The notes below the pieces were generated by a model. It was not told where the DNA came from and ran no database searches. It was given only the letters and a program-made list of their open reading frames with translations. Made by a program: the position numbers and the translations under genes. Source: Pseudomonadota bacterium (GTDB lineage Bacteria; Pseudomonadota; Alphaproteobacteria; Sphingomonadales; Sphingomonadaceae). From it: DNA of 5,211 nucleotides. Where the stretch lies: positions 1 to 5,211 of the forward strand of contig JAKOWQ010000083.1 in the NCBI GenBank assembly GCA_029781465.1, written 5' to 3'. How positions within the stretch are numbered: position 1 is the first letter of the stretch; the number at the start of each line of letters is the position of its first letter. Shown here in pieces: positions 1-5,211 of the stretch.

Positions 1-323
1 GCGCGCAGCGCGCGCAAGGCCCCGTCGCGCGCGGGAACGATCAGTTCGTCCTCATGGCTGGGTGCATCGGTGGGCAAGGGCGAGGCAAGGTGGGCAACAT
101 GGCTGCACCCCGCCATCGCCTCGTCCCAGCCGGCATCGCTGGTGAGATCGGCGGCGAAGAATTTCACCCGGGAATTGTCCACCCCCAGGCTGCCCCGCAC
201 CTCCCCCTCACGCGCGAGATTGCGGATCGTGGTGTGGACCATCCACCCTTCGGCCACCAGCTGGCGGATCAGAAACCCGGCGATGTAGCCGCTGCCTCCT
301 GAGACAAACACCGTACCGGCCAT
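1..323 (-). CDS. NAD(P)-dependent SDR oxidoreductase, DFR/aldehyde-reductase-like (partial, N-terminal 107 residues)
   Basis: Only the N-terminal part is present; the gene runs off the left edge. Translating the minus strand from the ATG at 323 gives an extended-SDR Rossmann start: a hydrophobic beta strand, then the nucleotide loop GGSGYIAGF (residues 9-17). Arg34 after beta2 (TTIRN, 31-35) is placed to bind the NADP 2'-phosphate. DL at 59-60 and HLASP at 78-82 follow, then the conserved helix EDELIVPARDG (91-101). This order is that of the dihydroflavonol-4-reductase / cinnamoyl-CoA reductase / bacterial aldehyde reductase branch, whose members are about 340 residues and reduce aldehydes or ketones with NADPH in the cytoplasm. 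The catalytic Tyr-x-x-x-Lys lies outside the window, so activity cannot be judged. The start is supported by GGGAG (331-335) seven bases before the ATG. It lies 55 bp downstream of gor on the same strand and is probably co-transcribed with it. The substrate is unknown. Confidence 0.88.
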   Translation of the reverse strand, partial: MAGTVFVSGGSGYIAGFLIRQLVAEGWMVHTTIRNLAREGEVRGSLGVDNSRVKFFAADLTSDAGWDEAMAGCSHVAHLASPLPTDAPSHEDELIVPARDGALRALR

Positions 324-329
324 GACCGT

Positions 330-352
330 TCTCCCGTCTGTTTGCCGGGAGA
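330..352 (-). promoter_or_regulatory. Inverted repeat/hairpin covering the SDR gene's Shine-Dalgarno
   Basis: TCTCCCG (330-336) and CGGGAGA (346-352) are perfect 7-base inverted arms around a 9-base loop. In the minus-strand transcript the second arm contains GGGAG, the ribosome-binding site seven bases before the SDR start codon, so a folded hairpin would hide it. No T-tract follows on either strand, so it is not a standard intrinsic terminator. The pairing is seen directly; any regulatory role is inferred. Confidence 0.5.
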
Positions 353-378
353 TTAGCTATCTGGTTGCAGGATGCACC

Positions 379-1725
379 CTAGCGCATCAGCACCAGTTCC
401 TCGGCCATCGAGGGATGCAACGCCACCGTTTCGTCGAACTGCGTCTTGGTCAATCCGGCCTTGACCGCGATTGCCACCGCCTGGAGGATTTCGGGCGCAT
501 CGGGGCCCAGCATATGCACGCCCAGCACCCTGTCGCTCGCCGGATCGACCACCAGCTTGTAATATCCGCGCTCGGCCTGATCGGAGAACATGTTCTGCAT
601 CGGGCGGAAGTCCGATTTGAACACCTGGACATGCCCGTGCACCGTGCGCGCCTGCGCCTCGGTCAGCCCGACCGAGGCGATCGGCGGCTGGGTGAAGACC
701 GCGCTGGGAATATGGTCATAGGCCACGGTGCGCGGGGCATTGCCGAACACCGTATCGGCAAAGGCATGGCCCTCGCGGATCGCCACCGGGGTAAGCTGCA
801 CCCGGTCGGTCACGTCGCCTACCGCATAGATGCCGGGGCAGCTTGTGCGGTTGTATTCGTCGACCGGAATTTCGCCGTTCGATCCTAGCTCGATCCCCAC
901 ACTGTCCAGCCCCAGCCCCTCGGTCTTGGGCTTGCGCCCGGTGGCGACCAGCACGGCATCGGCCGCCAGATCCAGGCCGCCCGCGGTGCGCACCAGCAGC
1001 GATCCGTCGGCCTGCTTGCTCACCTTCTCGATCGGATGGTTGAAGGCGAATTCGATCCCGCGCGCCTGCAGGATCGGCAGCAGCCGGTCGGTCAGGTCAT
1101 GGTCATAGCCGCGCAGGATCTTGTCCGAACGGTTGACCACGGTCACCTCGCTGCCCAGCGCGTTGAACACGCCCGCGAATTCGAGCGCGATGTAGCCCGC
1201 GCCCTGGATCACCACCCGCCGGGGCAATTCGGGCAGCTGGAACACCTCGTTGGAGGTGATGCAGTGCTCCACCCCGTCGATTTCGGGCAGCACCGGCCAG
1301 GCGCCAACCGCAATCAGGATCGCTTTCGCGCTGATCTCGCGCCCGCCGGCAAGGCGAACGGTGTTCGGCCCGGCGACCACCGCGCGTTCGTGGAAATGCT
1401 CGACCCTGTTGCTGTCAAGCGTCGAGGTATAGGCGCGTTCGAGCCGGTCGACATCGCCGGCCACGAAATCGCGCAGCCTGGCCCAGTCGAAGCTCTTGCC
1501 TTCCAGTGTCCAGCCATAGGTGGGCGCGTCGTGCAACGAATGGGCGAAGTGGCTGGCATAGACCAGCAGCTTCTTGGGCACGCAGCCGCGGATCACGCAG
1601 GTGCCGCCCACCCGGTATTCCTCGGCCACCGCCACCCGGGCGCCGTGCGAAGCGGCAATCCGGCTGGCGCGCACTCCGCCCGATCCGGCGCCGATCACGA
1701 ACAGGTCATAGTCAAATTCTGTCAT
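379..1725 (-). CDS. gor: Glutathione-disulfide reductase
   Basis: This FAD- and NADPH-dependent cytoplasmic flavoenzyme reduces glutathione disulfide to two glutathiones. The 448-residue product matches the usual ~450. Landmarks in order: FAD-binding GAGSGG (12-17); redox-active disulfide GGTCVIRGCVPKK with Cys43 and Cys48; NADPH-binding GAGYIA (175-180) with the gating Tyr178; Arg199 and Arg205, matching the E. coli Gor pair (R198/R204) that selects NADPH over NADH; ATGRKP (261-266); second FAD motif GIYAVGDVTD (298-307); and C-terminal HPSMAEE, with His437 as catalytic acid/base paired with Glu442. The two arginines favour Gor over lipoamide dehydrogenase or mercuric reductase, and the short C terminus excludes a selenocysteine-type thioredoxin reductase. 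The ATG at 1725 fits the family N terminus, but the leader lacks a well-spaced Shine-Dalgarno. It is divergent from the lipoprotein gene and followed by the SDR gene. The dimer-interface domain (roughly 335-448) is intact and no key residue is missing. Confidence 0.96.
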   Translation of the reverse strand: MTEFDYDLFVIGAGSGGVRASRIAASHGARVAVAEEYRVGGTCVIRGCVPKKLLVYASHFAHSLHDAPTYGWTLEGKSFDWARLRDFVAGDVDRLERAYTSTLDSNRVEHFHERAVVAGPNTVRLAGGREISAKAILIAVGAWPVLPEIDGVEHCITSNEVFQLPELPRRVVIQGAGYIALEFAGVFNALGSEVTVVNRSDKILRGYDHDLTDRLLPILQARGIEFAFNHPIEKVSKQADGSLLVRTAGGLDLAADAVLVATGRKPKTEGLGLDSVGIELGSNGEIPVDEYNRTSCPGIYAVGDVTDRVQLTPVAIREGHAFADTVFGNAPRTVAYDHIPSAVFTQPPIASVGLTEAQARTVHGHVQVFKSDFRPMQNMFSDQAERGYYKLVVDPASDRVLGVHMLGPDAPEILQAVAIAVKAGLTKTQFDETVALHPSMAEELVLMR

Positions 1726-1742
1726 GCCCCGCGATATGGGGC
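1726..1742 (-). promoter_or_regulatory. Short hairpin abutting the gor start codon
   Basis: GCCCC (1726-1730) and GGGGC (1738-1742) form a 5-bp GC-only stem with a 7-base loop directly before the gor ATG. The only G-rich stretch in the leader is inside this stem and just one base from the start codon, too close to act as a normal Shine-Dalgarno. A short stem like this can arise by chance in GC-rich DNA. Confidence 0.25.
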
Positions 1743-1779
1743 GTCAGGCACGGGTTTGCCAATCGTAATTGCTGTGCAG

Positions 1780-1800
1780 TGTGATAGTCTGCGTTTCACA
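1780..1800. promoter_or_regulatory. Possible operator: inverted repeat TGTGA-N11-TCACA
   Basis: Perfect 5-base half-sites TGTGA (1780-1784) and TCACA (1796-1800) lie in the 100-bp divergent region between gor and the lipoprotein gene. The half-sites resemble CRP/FNR-family ones, but the 11-base spacer is not the canonical six, so this is a weak candidate for a regulator site serving either gene. Confidence 0.15.
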
Positions 1801-1807
1801 ATCTCTG

Positions 1808-1814
1808 AAGGAAG
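1808..1814 (+). promoter_or_regulatory. Ribosome-binding site of the lipoprotein gene
   Basis: AAGGAAG is the only purine-rich Shine-Dalgarno-like stretch upstream. It sits 11 bases before the ATG at 1826, which is slightly long. It supports that ATG over the TTG at 1769, which would put the Shine-Dalgarno inside the gene and add 19 residues before an otherwise normal signal peptide. Confidence 0.5.
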
Positions 1815-1825
1815 TGATCATTGCG

Positions 1826-2233
1826 ATGCTGAAGCCAATCGTTGTGCTGTTTTTTGGCCTGATCCTGTTCACTGGTTGCGCAAGCAATGCGGGCGAACCT
1901 TCTGACGAGCTGACCAAACTCGCACGACTGTCAAAGTTTCAGCCTACATCGTGCTATGCTGGCGTCGATGTCTCGGAGGATCTTGCCCCCCTGACCTTTG
2001 CAGTCAATTCCGCCATCTCCGATATTGCCAACCAACCAAGCCCCCGCGATCCGTCGCGTGTCAAACCGAGGCTTGAGCGGCTTATTCAAGACGTTGACCC
2101 GTTCGCGACCGAAGACCGTGAAGAGGCCTATCGATATGCGATCAAGATCTGGCAAGCTGCTGGAATAAAGGAAGAATCCGGCCTTTTTCCTGTGAGCGAT
2201 GAGAAAGTACTAAAGCAAATTCCGGGCTGCTAA
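1826..2233 (+). CDS. Small lipoprotein of unknown function, possibly DUF4844-like
   Basis: The product has 135 residues. The N terminus is a lipoprotein signal peptide: Lys3, a hydrophobic core (residues 5-16) and a lipobox LFTGC with Cys18 as the likely lipidated residue. Position +2 is Ala, not Asp, so by the Lol rule outer-membrane sorting is expected. The mature ~118 residues look globular and mostly helical, with two more cysteines (Cys43 and the C-terminal residue Cys135) that could form a disulfide in the periplasm. The block DPFATEDREEAYRYAIKIW (91-109), followed by GIKEESGLF (113-121), resembles my recollection of the uncharacterised DUF4844 family; this needs a profile search. The function is unknown. 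A hand count of 1861-2220 gives about 53% GC, against about 70% in a sampled pgi line (2521-2580), and AT-rich codons (TTT, ATA, AAA) are frequent, suggesting transfer or a fast-evolving accessory gene. It has its own start region, divergent from gor and convergent with pgi. Confidence 0.8.
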   Translation: MLKPIVVLFFGLILFTGCASNAGEPSDELTKLARLSKFQPTSCYAGVDVSEDLAPLTFAVNSAISDIANQPSPRDPSRVKPRLERLIQDVDPFATEDREEAYRYAIKIWQAAGIKEESGLFPVSDEKVLKQIPGC

Positions 2234-2245
2234 ATCTTTTTTGTC

Positions 2246-3760
2246 CTACTGAATCCCAGCCTCGGCCAGCAGCGCCTCGGTGCTGGGATCGAAGCTTGCC
2301 CCGCCACCCACGATCGCCTTGGCGATTTCCTTGCCCAGCTCCACTCCGAACTGGTCGAAGGCGTTGATCTCCATCAGCGCCGCGTTGGCGAAGGTGCGGT
2401 GTTCGTGAAAGGCGATCAGCGCGCCCAGCGTCGCGGGGTTTAGATCGTCGAGCAGGATCGTCGCCGAAGGCCGGTCACCCGGATAGGCCCGCGCGGGATC
2501 GTCGGAGCTCTTGCCCGCCATCAGCGCCGCGCCCTGGGCGAAGCAGTTGGCCAGCAGGTTGCGGTGGTGGTCGGGCGAAAGCTCGTCCCCCGGTGCGATC
2601 GCGGCGATGAAATCGACCGGAACCACATGGGTTCCCTGATGCAGCAGCTGGAACACCGCGTGCTGGGCATCGGTGCCCACCCCGCCCCAGGTGATCGGTG
2701 CGGTGGGGCCATCGACCGGCCCGCCATCGGCCTTCACCCGCTTGCCGTTGCTCTCCATCTCAAGCTGCTGAAGATAGCTCGGCAGCAGCCGCAGCCGCTC
2801 GTCATAGGCGAAGCAGGCCCGCGTCTGGCAGTGGCGCAGCCGGGCATAGAGCAGATCGGCAAAGGCCGCGCGCAGCGGCAGGTTGGCGGCGCCTTCGGTT
2901 TCAAGGAAATGCCGGTCCATCGCCGCCGCGCCGTCGAGGAATTCGGCGAAATCCTCCCAGCCCAGCGCCAGCGCGACCGGAAAGCCGATCGACGACCACA
3001 GCGAATAGCGCCCCCCGACGCTTTCCGAAAAGGGCAAAACCCGGGTTTCGTCCACCCCCCATTCAACCGCCTTTTCGGGACTGGCGGTCAGCGCAACCAC
3101 CCGGCCATAGGGATCGGCCACGCCGTTGTCGCGCAGCCAGTCAAGCGCCGAGGCGGCATTGGTCATGGTCTCGGTGGTGGTGAACGTCTTCGAGGCGACG
3201 GCGATCAGCGTGGTTGCCGGATCGCAGCGGGCAAAGGCCGCTTCAAGCGCACAGCCGTCGATATTGGACACCACCTGGACATCGACCAGCGCGCCATCGC
3301 GGGCCAGCGCGTCGATCGCCAGCGCCGGGCCCAGCGCCGATCCGCCGATGCCGATGTGGATCAGGTGCCGGATCTCGCCCAGCGCCCCGGCGTGGATCGC
3401 GCGCACCAGCGCCGCCATCCGGGCGTGAAAGGCCCCGGCCAGCGCGACGCTTTCGGGATCGCCGATCCCGCGCTGGGCGGTGTGCTCCACCGCGCGCCCT
3501 TCGGTGGCGTTGATCGCCTCTCCCGCAACCATCGCTGCACGGCTCGCGGAAAAGCCAACCGCTTCGGCCAGTTCCTCGAAAGCGGCAAGGTGCGCGGCGT
3601 CGAGGTGGGTTTTCGACCAGTCGAAACGGATCGCGCCGCCCGGCAGTTCGAGCCGCGCCGAAAGCGCGTCAAGCCGGTCCCCCGCAGCGAACAATTGCCC
3701 GAGGCCAGGCCGATCGAGCGCTTCGAGCTTGCTCCAGGCGGCCGTCACCGCGTCGTTCAT
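2246..3760 (-). CDS. pgi: Glucose-6-phosphate isomerase
   Basis: It interconverts glucose-6-phosphate and fructose-6-phosphate in the cytoplasm (glycolysis/gluconeogenesis and entry to the pentose-phosphate and Entner-Doudoroff routes). The product has 504 residues, shorter than E. coli Pgi (549). Motifs in order: sugar/phosphate loop GIGGSALGP (137-145); phosphate-binding SKTFTTTET (190-198); first PGI signature SVGGRYSLWSSIG (247-259), with Arg251 matching catalytic Arg272 of the rabbit enzyme; MESNGK with the catalytic base Glu336; QLLHQGT with ring-opening His374; and second signature FDQFGVELGK (468-477) with Lys477. All catalytic residues are present. The start is set at the ATG at 3760, with GGAG (3768-3771) seven bases upstream. 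The frame stays open to an ATG at 3817, but that would add 19 basic, unfamily-like residues and overlap the likely promoter. The only oddity is Ala where many homologues have Asp in GGSDLGP. The stop lies 12 bp from the end of the convergent lipoprotein gene. Confidence 0.96.
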   Translation of the reverse strand: MNDAVTAAWSKLEALDRPGLGQLFAAGDRLDALSARLELPGGAIRFDWSKTHLDAAHLAAFEELAEAVGFSASRAAMVAGEAINATEGRAVEHTAQRGIGDPESVALAGAFHARMAALVRAIHAGALGEIRHLIHIGIGGSALGPALAIDALARDGALVDVQVVSNIDGCALEAAFARCDPATTLIAVASKTFTTTETMTNAASALDWLRDNGVADPYGRVVALTASPEKAVEWGVDETRVLPFSESVGGRYSLWSSIGFPVALALGWEDFAEFLDGAAAMDRHFLETEGAANLPLRAAFADLLYARLRHCQTRACFAYDERLRLLPSYLQQLEMESNGKRVKADGGPVDGPTAPITWGGVGTDAQHAVFQLLHQGTHVVPVDFIAAIAPGDELSPDHHRNLLANCFAQGAALMAGKSSDDPARAYPGDRPSATILLDDLNPATLGALIAFHEHRTFANAALMEINAFDQFGVELGKEIAKAIVGGGASFDPSTEALLAEAGIQ

Positions 3761-3767
3761 CGTCTTG

Positions 3768-3771
3768 CTCC
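3768..3771 (-). promoter_or_regulatory. Shine-Dalgarno of pgi
   Basis: GGAG on the minus strand sits seven bases before the ATG at 3760. The alternative in-frame ATGs at 3781 and 3817 have nothing comparable, so this site decides the start. Confidence 0.6.
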
Positions 3772-3788
3772 GCTGGTTCATCGATAGC

Positions 3789-3817
3789 GCTATGCCCGTG
3801 GTCTTGCGCCGGGCCAA
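3789..3817 (-). promoter_or_regulatory. Candidate sigma-70-type promoter of pgi
   Basis: On the minus strand TTGGCC (3812-3817, -35, 4/6 to consensus) and CATAGC (3789-3794, -10, 3/6) are separated by exactly 17 bases. Transcription would begin near 3782, giving a leader of about 20 bases that carries the GGAG site. The matches are imperfect, so this is a candidate only. Confidence 0.3.
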
Positions 3818-3885
3818 GCCGGTAAAAACGTATTCAGCGCGGGAGATTGGCCGGGTGCCGGTCTGCCAAAACGCCGCCCTGGCAC

Positions 3886-3914
3886 TTGACGCGCGCCCTC
3901 AGGGCCAACATGGA
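3886..3914 (+). promoter_or_regulatory. Candidate promoter of lepB-rnc
   Basis: TTGACG (3886-3891) is a 5/6 match to the -35 consensus. Seventeen bases on lies CATGGA (3909-3914), a poor -10. If used, transcription would start close to 3921, leaving almost no leader before the lepB ATG at 3923. The spacer contains a palindrome, GCCCT-C-AGGGC (3895-3905). The -35 is convincing and the -10 is not. Confidence 0.3.
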
Positions 3915-3922
3915 CTTGATCG

Positions 3923-4765
3923 ATGACCGAAACGACCCCCAATCCGCTCGAAACCGGCAAACCGGCCAAGCCTGCGAAGCCCGCCAAGCAGGAAGACAGC
4001 TTTCCCGTCTTCCTGCTCAAGCTGGCGGTTATCGTGGTGGTTTTCCGCAGCTTCATCTTTTCGCCATTCAACATCCCGAGCGAATCGATGCTGCCGCGGT
4101 TGATGAACGGCGATTATCTGCTTGCTTCCAAGTGGTCCTATGGCTTTTCGCGCTATTCGCTGCCCTTCAGCGTTCCGCTGCTGCCGGAAAGCCGTCTGCT
4201 CGCCTCCACTCCCGAACGCGGCGACGTGGTGATTTTCAAGCAGCCCCCGCTCAAGGACGTCGATTACATCAAGCGGGTGATCGGCCTGCCCGGCGATCAC
4301 GTGCAGATGCAGGACGGTGTGCTGTGGCTCAACGGAGCGCCGGTGCCCAAGGTCAAGATCGCGGATTTCGAAATTCCGGTCAGCGCCAACACCCGCTGCG
4401 TCTCGCCCCAGTTCGAAGCCAAGGATGCGCAAAACAACGATGTCTGCCGCTATCCGCGCTACCGCGAAACACTGCCGGGCGGGCGCAGCTATGATGTGCT
4501 CGATCTCGGCAACCGCCCGCAGGACAACACGATCGAGTTCATCGTTCCCGAAGGCCACCTGTTCCTGATGGGCGACAACCGCGACAATTCCGAAGACAGC
4601 CGCTTTGAAGCCGTCCCCGGCCAGGGCATCGGCATGGTTCCGATGGACAATCTGGTGGGCCGGGCGCGGATCATGATGTTCTCCACCGATGGCGGATCGA
4701 GCTGGTACAAGCCGTGGACCTGGTTCACCGCCGCGCGCTGGAACCGCATCGGCGGGACATTCTGA
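3923..4765 (+). CDS. lepB: Signal peptidase I
   Basis: This membrane-anchored serine protease with a Ser-Lys dyad removes signal peptides from exported preproteins on the outer face of the inner membrane. The product has 280 residues. Order: a cytoplasmic N terminus with a Lys-Pro-Ala repeat (residues 13-22); one membrane segment (about 28-48), rather than the two of E. coli LepB; IPSESMLP with nucleophile Ser55 (E. coli Ser91); DYIKRVIGLPGD with general base Lys117 (E. coli Lys146); and the C-terminal signature GDNRDNSEDSR (217-227). The segment 74-92 and the ~60-residue insert (about 140-200), with Cys159 and Cys175 possibly forming a disulfide, are typical of alphaproteobacterial forms as I recall them. 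TGGA (3911-3914) lies eight bases before the ATG and is a weak Shine-Dalgarno. It is divergent from pgi and the first gene of a unit with rnc. All family S26 boxes are intact. Confidence 0.96.
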   Translation: MTETTPNPLETGKPAKPAKPAKQEDSFPVFLLKLAVIVVVFRSFIFSPFNIPSESMLPRLMNGDYLLASKWSYGFSRYSLPFSVPLLPESRLLASTPERGDVVIFKQPPLKDVDYIKRVIGLPGDHVQMQDGVLWLNGAPVPKVKIADFEIPVSANTRCVSPQFEAKDAQNNDVCRYPRYRETLPGGRSYDVLDLGNRPQDNTIEFIVPEGHLFLMGDNRDNSEDSRFEAVPGQGIGMVPMDNLVGRARIMMFSTDGGSSWYKPWTWFTAARWNRIGGTF

Positions 4766-4767
4766 GG
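4764..4767 (+). promoter_or_regulatory. Shine-Dalgarno of rnc overlapping the lepB stop codon
   Basis: GAGG shares its first two bases with the TGA stop of lepB (4763-4765) and lies five bases before the GTG at 4773. This arrangement favours translational coupling, in which ribosomes finishing lepB start rnc, and it decides the rnc start. Confidence 0.55.
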
Positions 4768-4772
4768 CGCCG

Positions 4773-5211
4773 GTGCTGACCGGCCAAACCCGCGAATTCC
4801 TCGCCACCCTCGCCGGGCGACCGCCCGTCGACGAGGCGCTCTGGCTTGAGGCGCTGACCCACGGCAGCACCGGGGCGGCGCGCGATTACCAGCGGCTGGA
4901 ATTTCTGGGTGACCGGGTGCTGGGCATGGTCATCGCGGAATGGCTCTACAAGCTTGAGGGCGGCAACGAAGGGCGGCTTTCGCAGCGGCTCAACGCGCTG
5001 GTAAGCGGCGCAACCTGCGCCCAGGTTGCCCGCGCCATCGGGCTTGGCCAGCACATCCACCTGGGCAAGCAGGCGCGCGAGGATGGCGGGCAGGACAGCG
5101 ACAACATCCTGGGCGATGTGATGGAGGCACTGATCGGGGCAAGCTTCGTCACCCTCGGGTTCGAAGCGACCGCCGCCATGGTCCGCCGCCTGTGGGCCGA
5201 TCTGGTCGCGG
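4773..5211 (+). CDS. rnc: Ribonuclease III (partial, N-terminal 146 residues)
   Basis: This is a double-strand-specific, Mg2+-dependent endoribonuclease that processes rRNA precursors and structured mRNAs in the cytoplasm. The gene runs off the right edge; only the catalytic domain is present, and the dsRNA-binding domain lies beyond. Landmarks: ALTHGS (27-32); the family signature QRLEFLGDR (40-48) with metal ligands Glu43 and Asp47 (E. coli Glu41/Asp45); EGRLSQRLNALVS (66-78), where Glu66 matches E. coli Glu65; and DNILGDVMEALIGA (110-123) with Asp115 and Glu118 (E. coli Asp114/Glu117). All four catalytic acids are present. Gln40 replaces the Glu38 of E. coli, which the signature allows. 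The start is a GTG only 7 bp after the lepB stop. The frame is open further upstream, to an ATG at 4689 inside lepB, but that extension is low-complexity and unlike the family. The order lepB-rnc, usually followed by era, is common in proteobacteria. Confidence 0.95.
   Translation, partial: MLTGQTREFLATLAGRPPVDEALWLEALTHGSTGAARDYQRLEFLGDRVLGMVIAEWLYKLEGGNEGRLSQRLNALVSGATCAQVARAIGLGQHIHLGKQAREDGGQDSDNILGDVMEALIGASFVTLGFEATAAMVRRLWADLVA

Noticed and set aside
54..302. Plus-strand frames of 82 and 72 residues near the left edge
   Set aside because: They are antisense to the clear SDR Rossmann N terminus on the minus strand.
322..888. 188-residue plus-strand open frame
   Set aside because: It lies opposite the C-terminal part of gor and has no family features.
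1783..1800. OxyR-type site (gor is OxyR-controlled in E. coli)
   Set aside because: Only the first ATAG of the OxyR motif matches; the symmetric CTAT half is absent at the required spacing.
1769..1825. Longer lipoprotein start at the TTG codon 1769
   Set aside because: It would put 19 residues before a complete lipoprotein signal peptide and place the Shine-Dalgarno inside the gene.
1036..1905. 289-residue plus-strand open frame
   Set aside because: It is antisense to gor and runs into the lipoprotein gene in another frame. No recognisable domain and no ribosome site.
2224..2261. Possible intrinsic terminator between the lipoprotein gene and pgi
   Set aside because: A T-run (2237-2242) is present, but the only pairing found (GGCTG 2225-2229 with CAGCC 2257-2261) is a 5-bp stem that encloses the T-run instead of preceding it.
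2564..3787. 407-residue plus-strand open frame across pgi
   Set aside because: It is antisense to pgi, whose motifs and catalytic residues are unambiguous. The frame is Arg/Pro/Gly-rich with no domain, a usual by-product of GC-rich codon use.
3957..3990. Short Lys-Pro-Ala tandem repeat in the lepB N terminus as a mobile or regulatory repeat
   Set aside because: The codons differ between copies, and it encodes a low-complexity cytoplasmic tail of the kind often seen before a membrane anchor.
3899..4870. 323-residue minus-strand open frame
   Set aside because: It is antisense to lepB and the start of rnc, both strongly supported; its composition is that of a shadow frame.
1..5211. CRISPR array, tRNA/rRNA, insertion sequence, phage or defence module
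   Set aside because: No regularly spaced repeats, cloverleaf sequence, transposase or terminal repeats seen on either strand; all genes but the small lipoprotein are recognised housekeeping families.

Overview
The window looks like core chromosome of a GC-rich alphaproteobacterium. The protein features (an alphaproteobacterial-style signal peptidase I with a PSESM box, a short ~500-residue PGI, and lepB followed directly by rnc) best fit the Sphingomonadales (Erythrobacter/Novosphingobium-like). That placement is inference from recalled family resemblance, not from a search.

Layout from left to right: (1) On the minus strand and cut by the left edge, the first 107 codons of an extended/atypical SDR oxidoreductase of the DFR-like aldehyde reductase type (1-323). 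(2) 55 bp upstream of it on the same strand, glutathione reductase gor (379-1725). These two probably form one minus-strand unit, gor then SDR. (3) On the plus strand, a small lipoprotein of unknown function (1826-2233), much lower in GC than everything around it. (4) Convergent with it, only 12 bp away, glucose-6-phosphate isomerase pgi on the minus strand (2246-3760). (5) A 162-bp divergent promoter region (3761-3922). (6) On the plus strand, signal peptidase I lepB (3923-4765), then 7 bp later the start of ribonuclease III rnc (4773 to beyond the right edge), whose Shine-Dalgarno overlaps the lepB stop codon.

Functionally this is housekeeping: thiol redox and aldehyde/carbonyl reduction (gor, SDR), central sugar metabolism (pgi), protein export processing (lepB) and dsRNA processing (rnc). 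The proximity of gor and pgi may be loosely metabolic, because Gor consumes NADPH and glucose-6-phosphate feeds the NADPH-producing pentose-phosphate/Entner-Doudoroff routes. The sequence itself does not prove co-regulation.

I see no RNA genes, CRISPR array, insertion sequence, phage or toxin-antitoxin module, and no convincing new multi-gene system. The points most worth a second look are a hairpin that would bury the ribosome-binding site of the SDR gene, the compositionally foreign lipoprotein gene, and the tight lepB-rnc coupling. No stretch longer than 300 bp lacks a gene.
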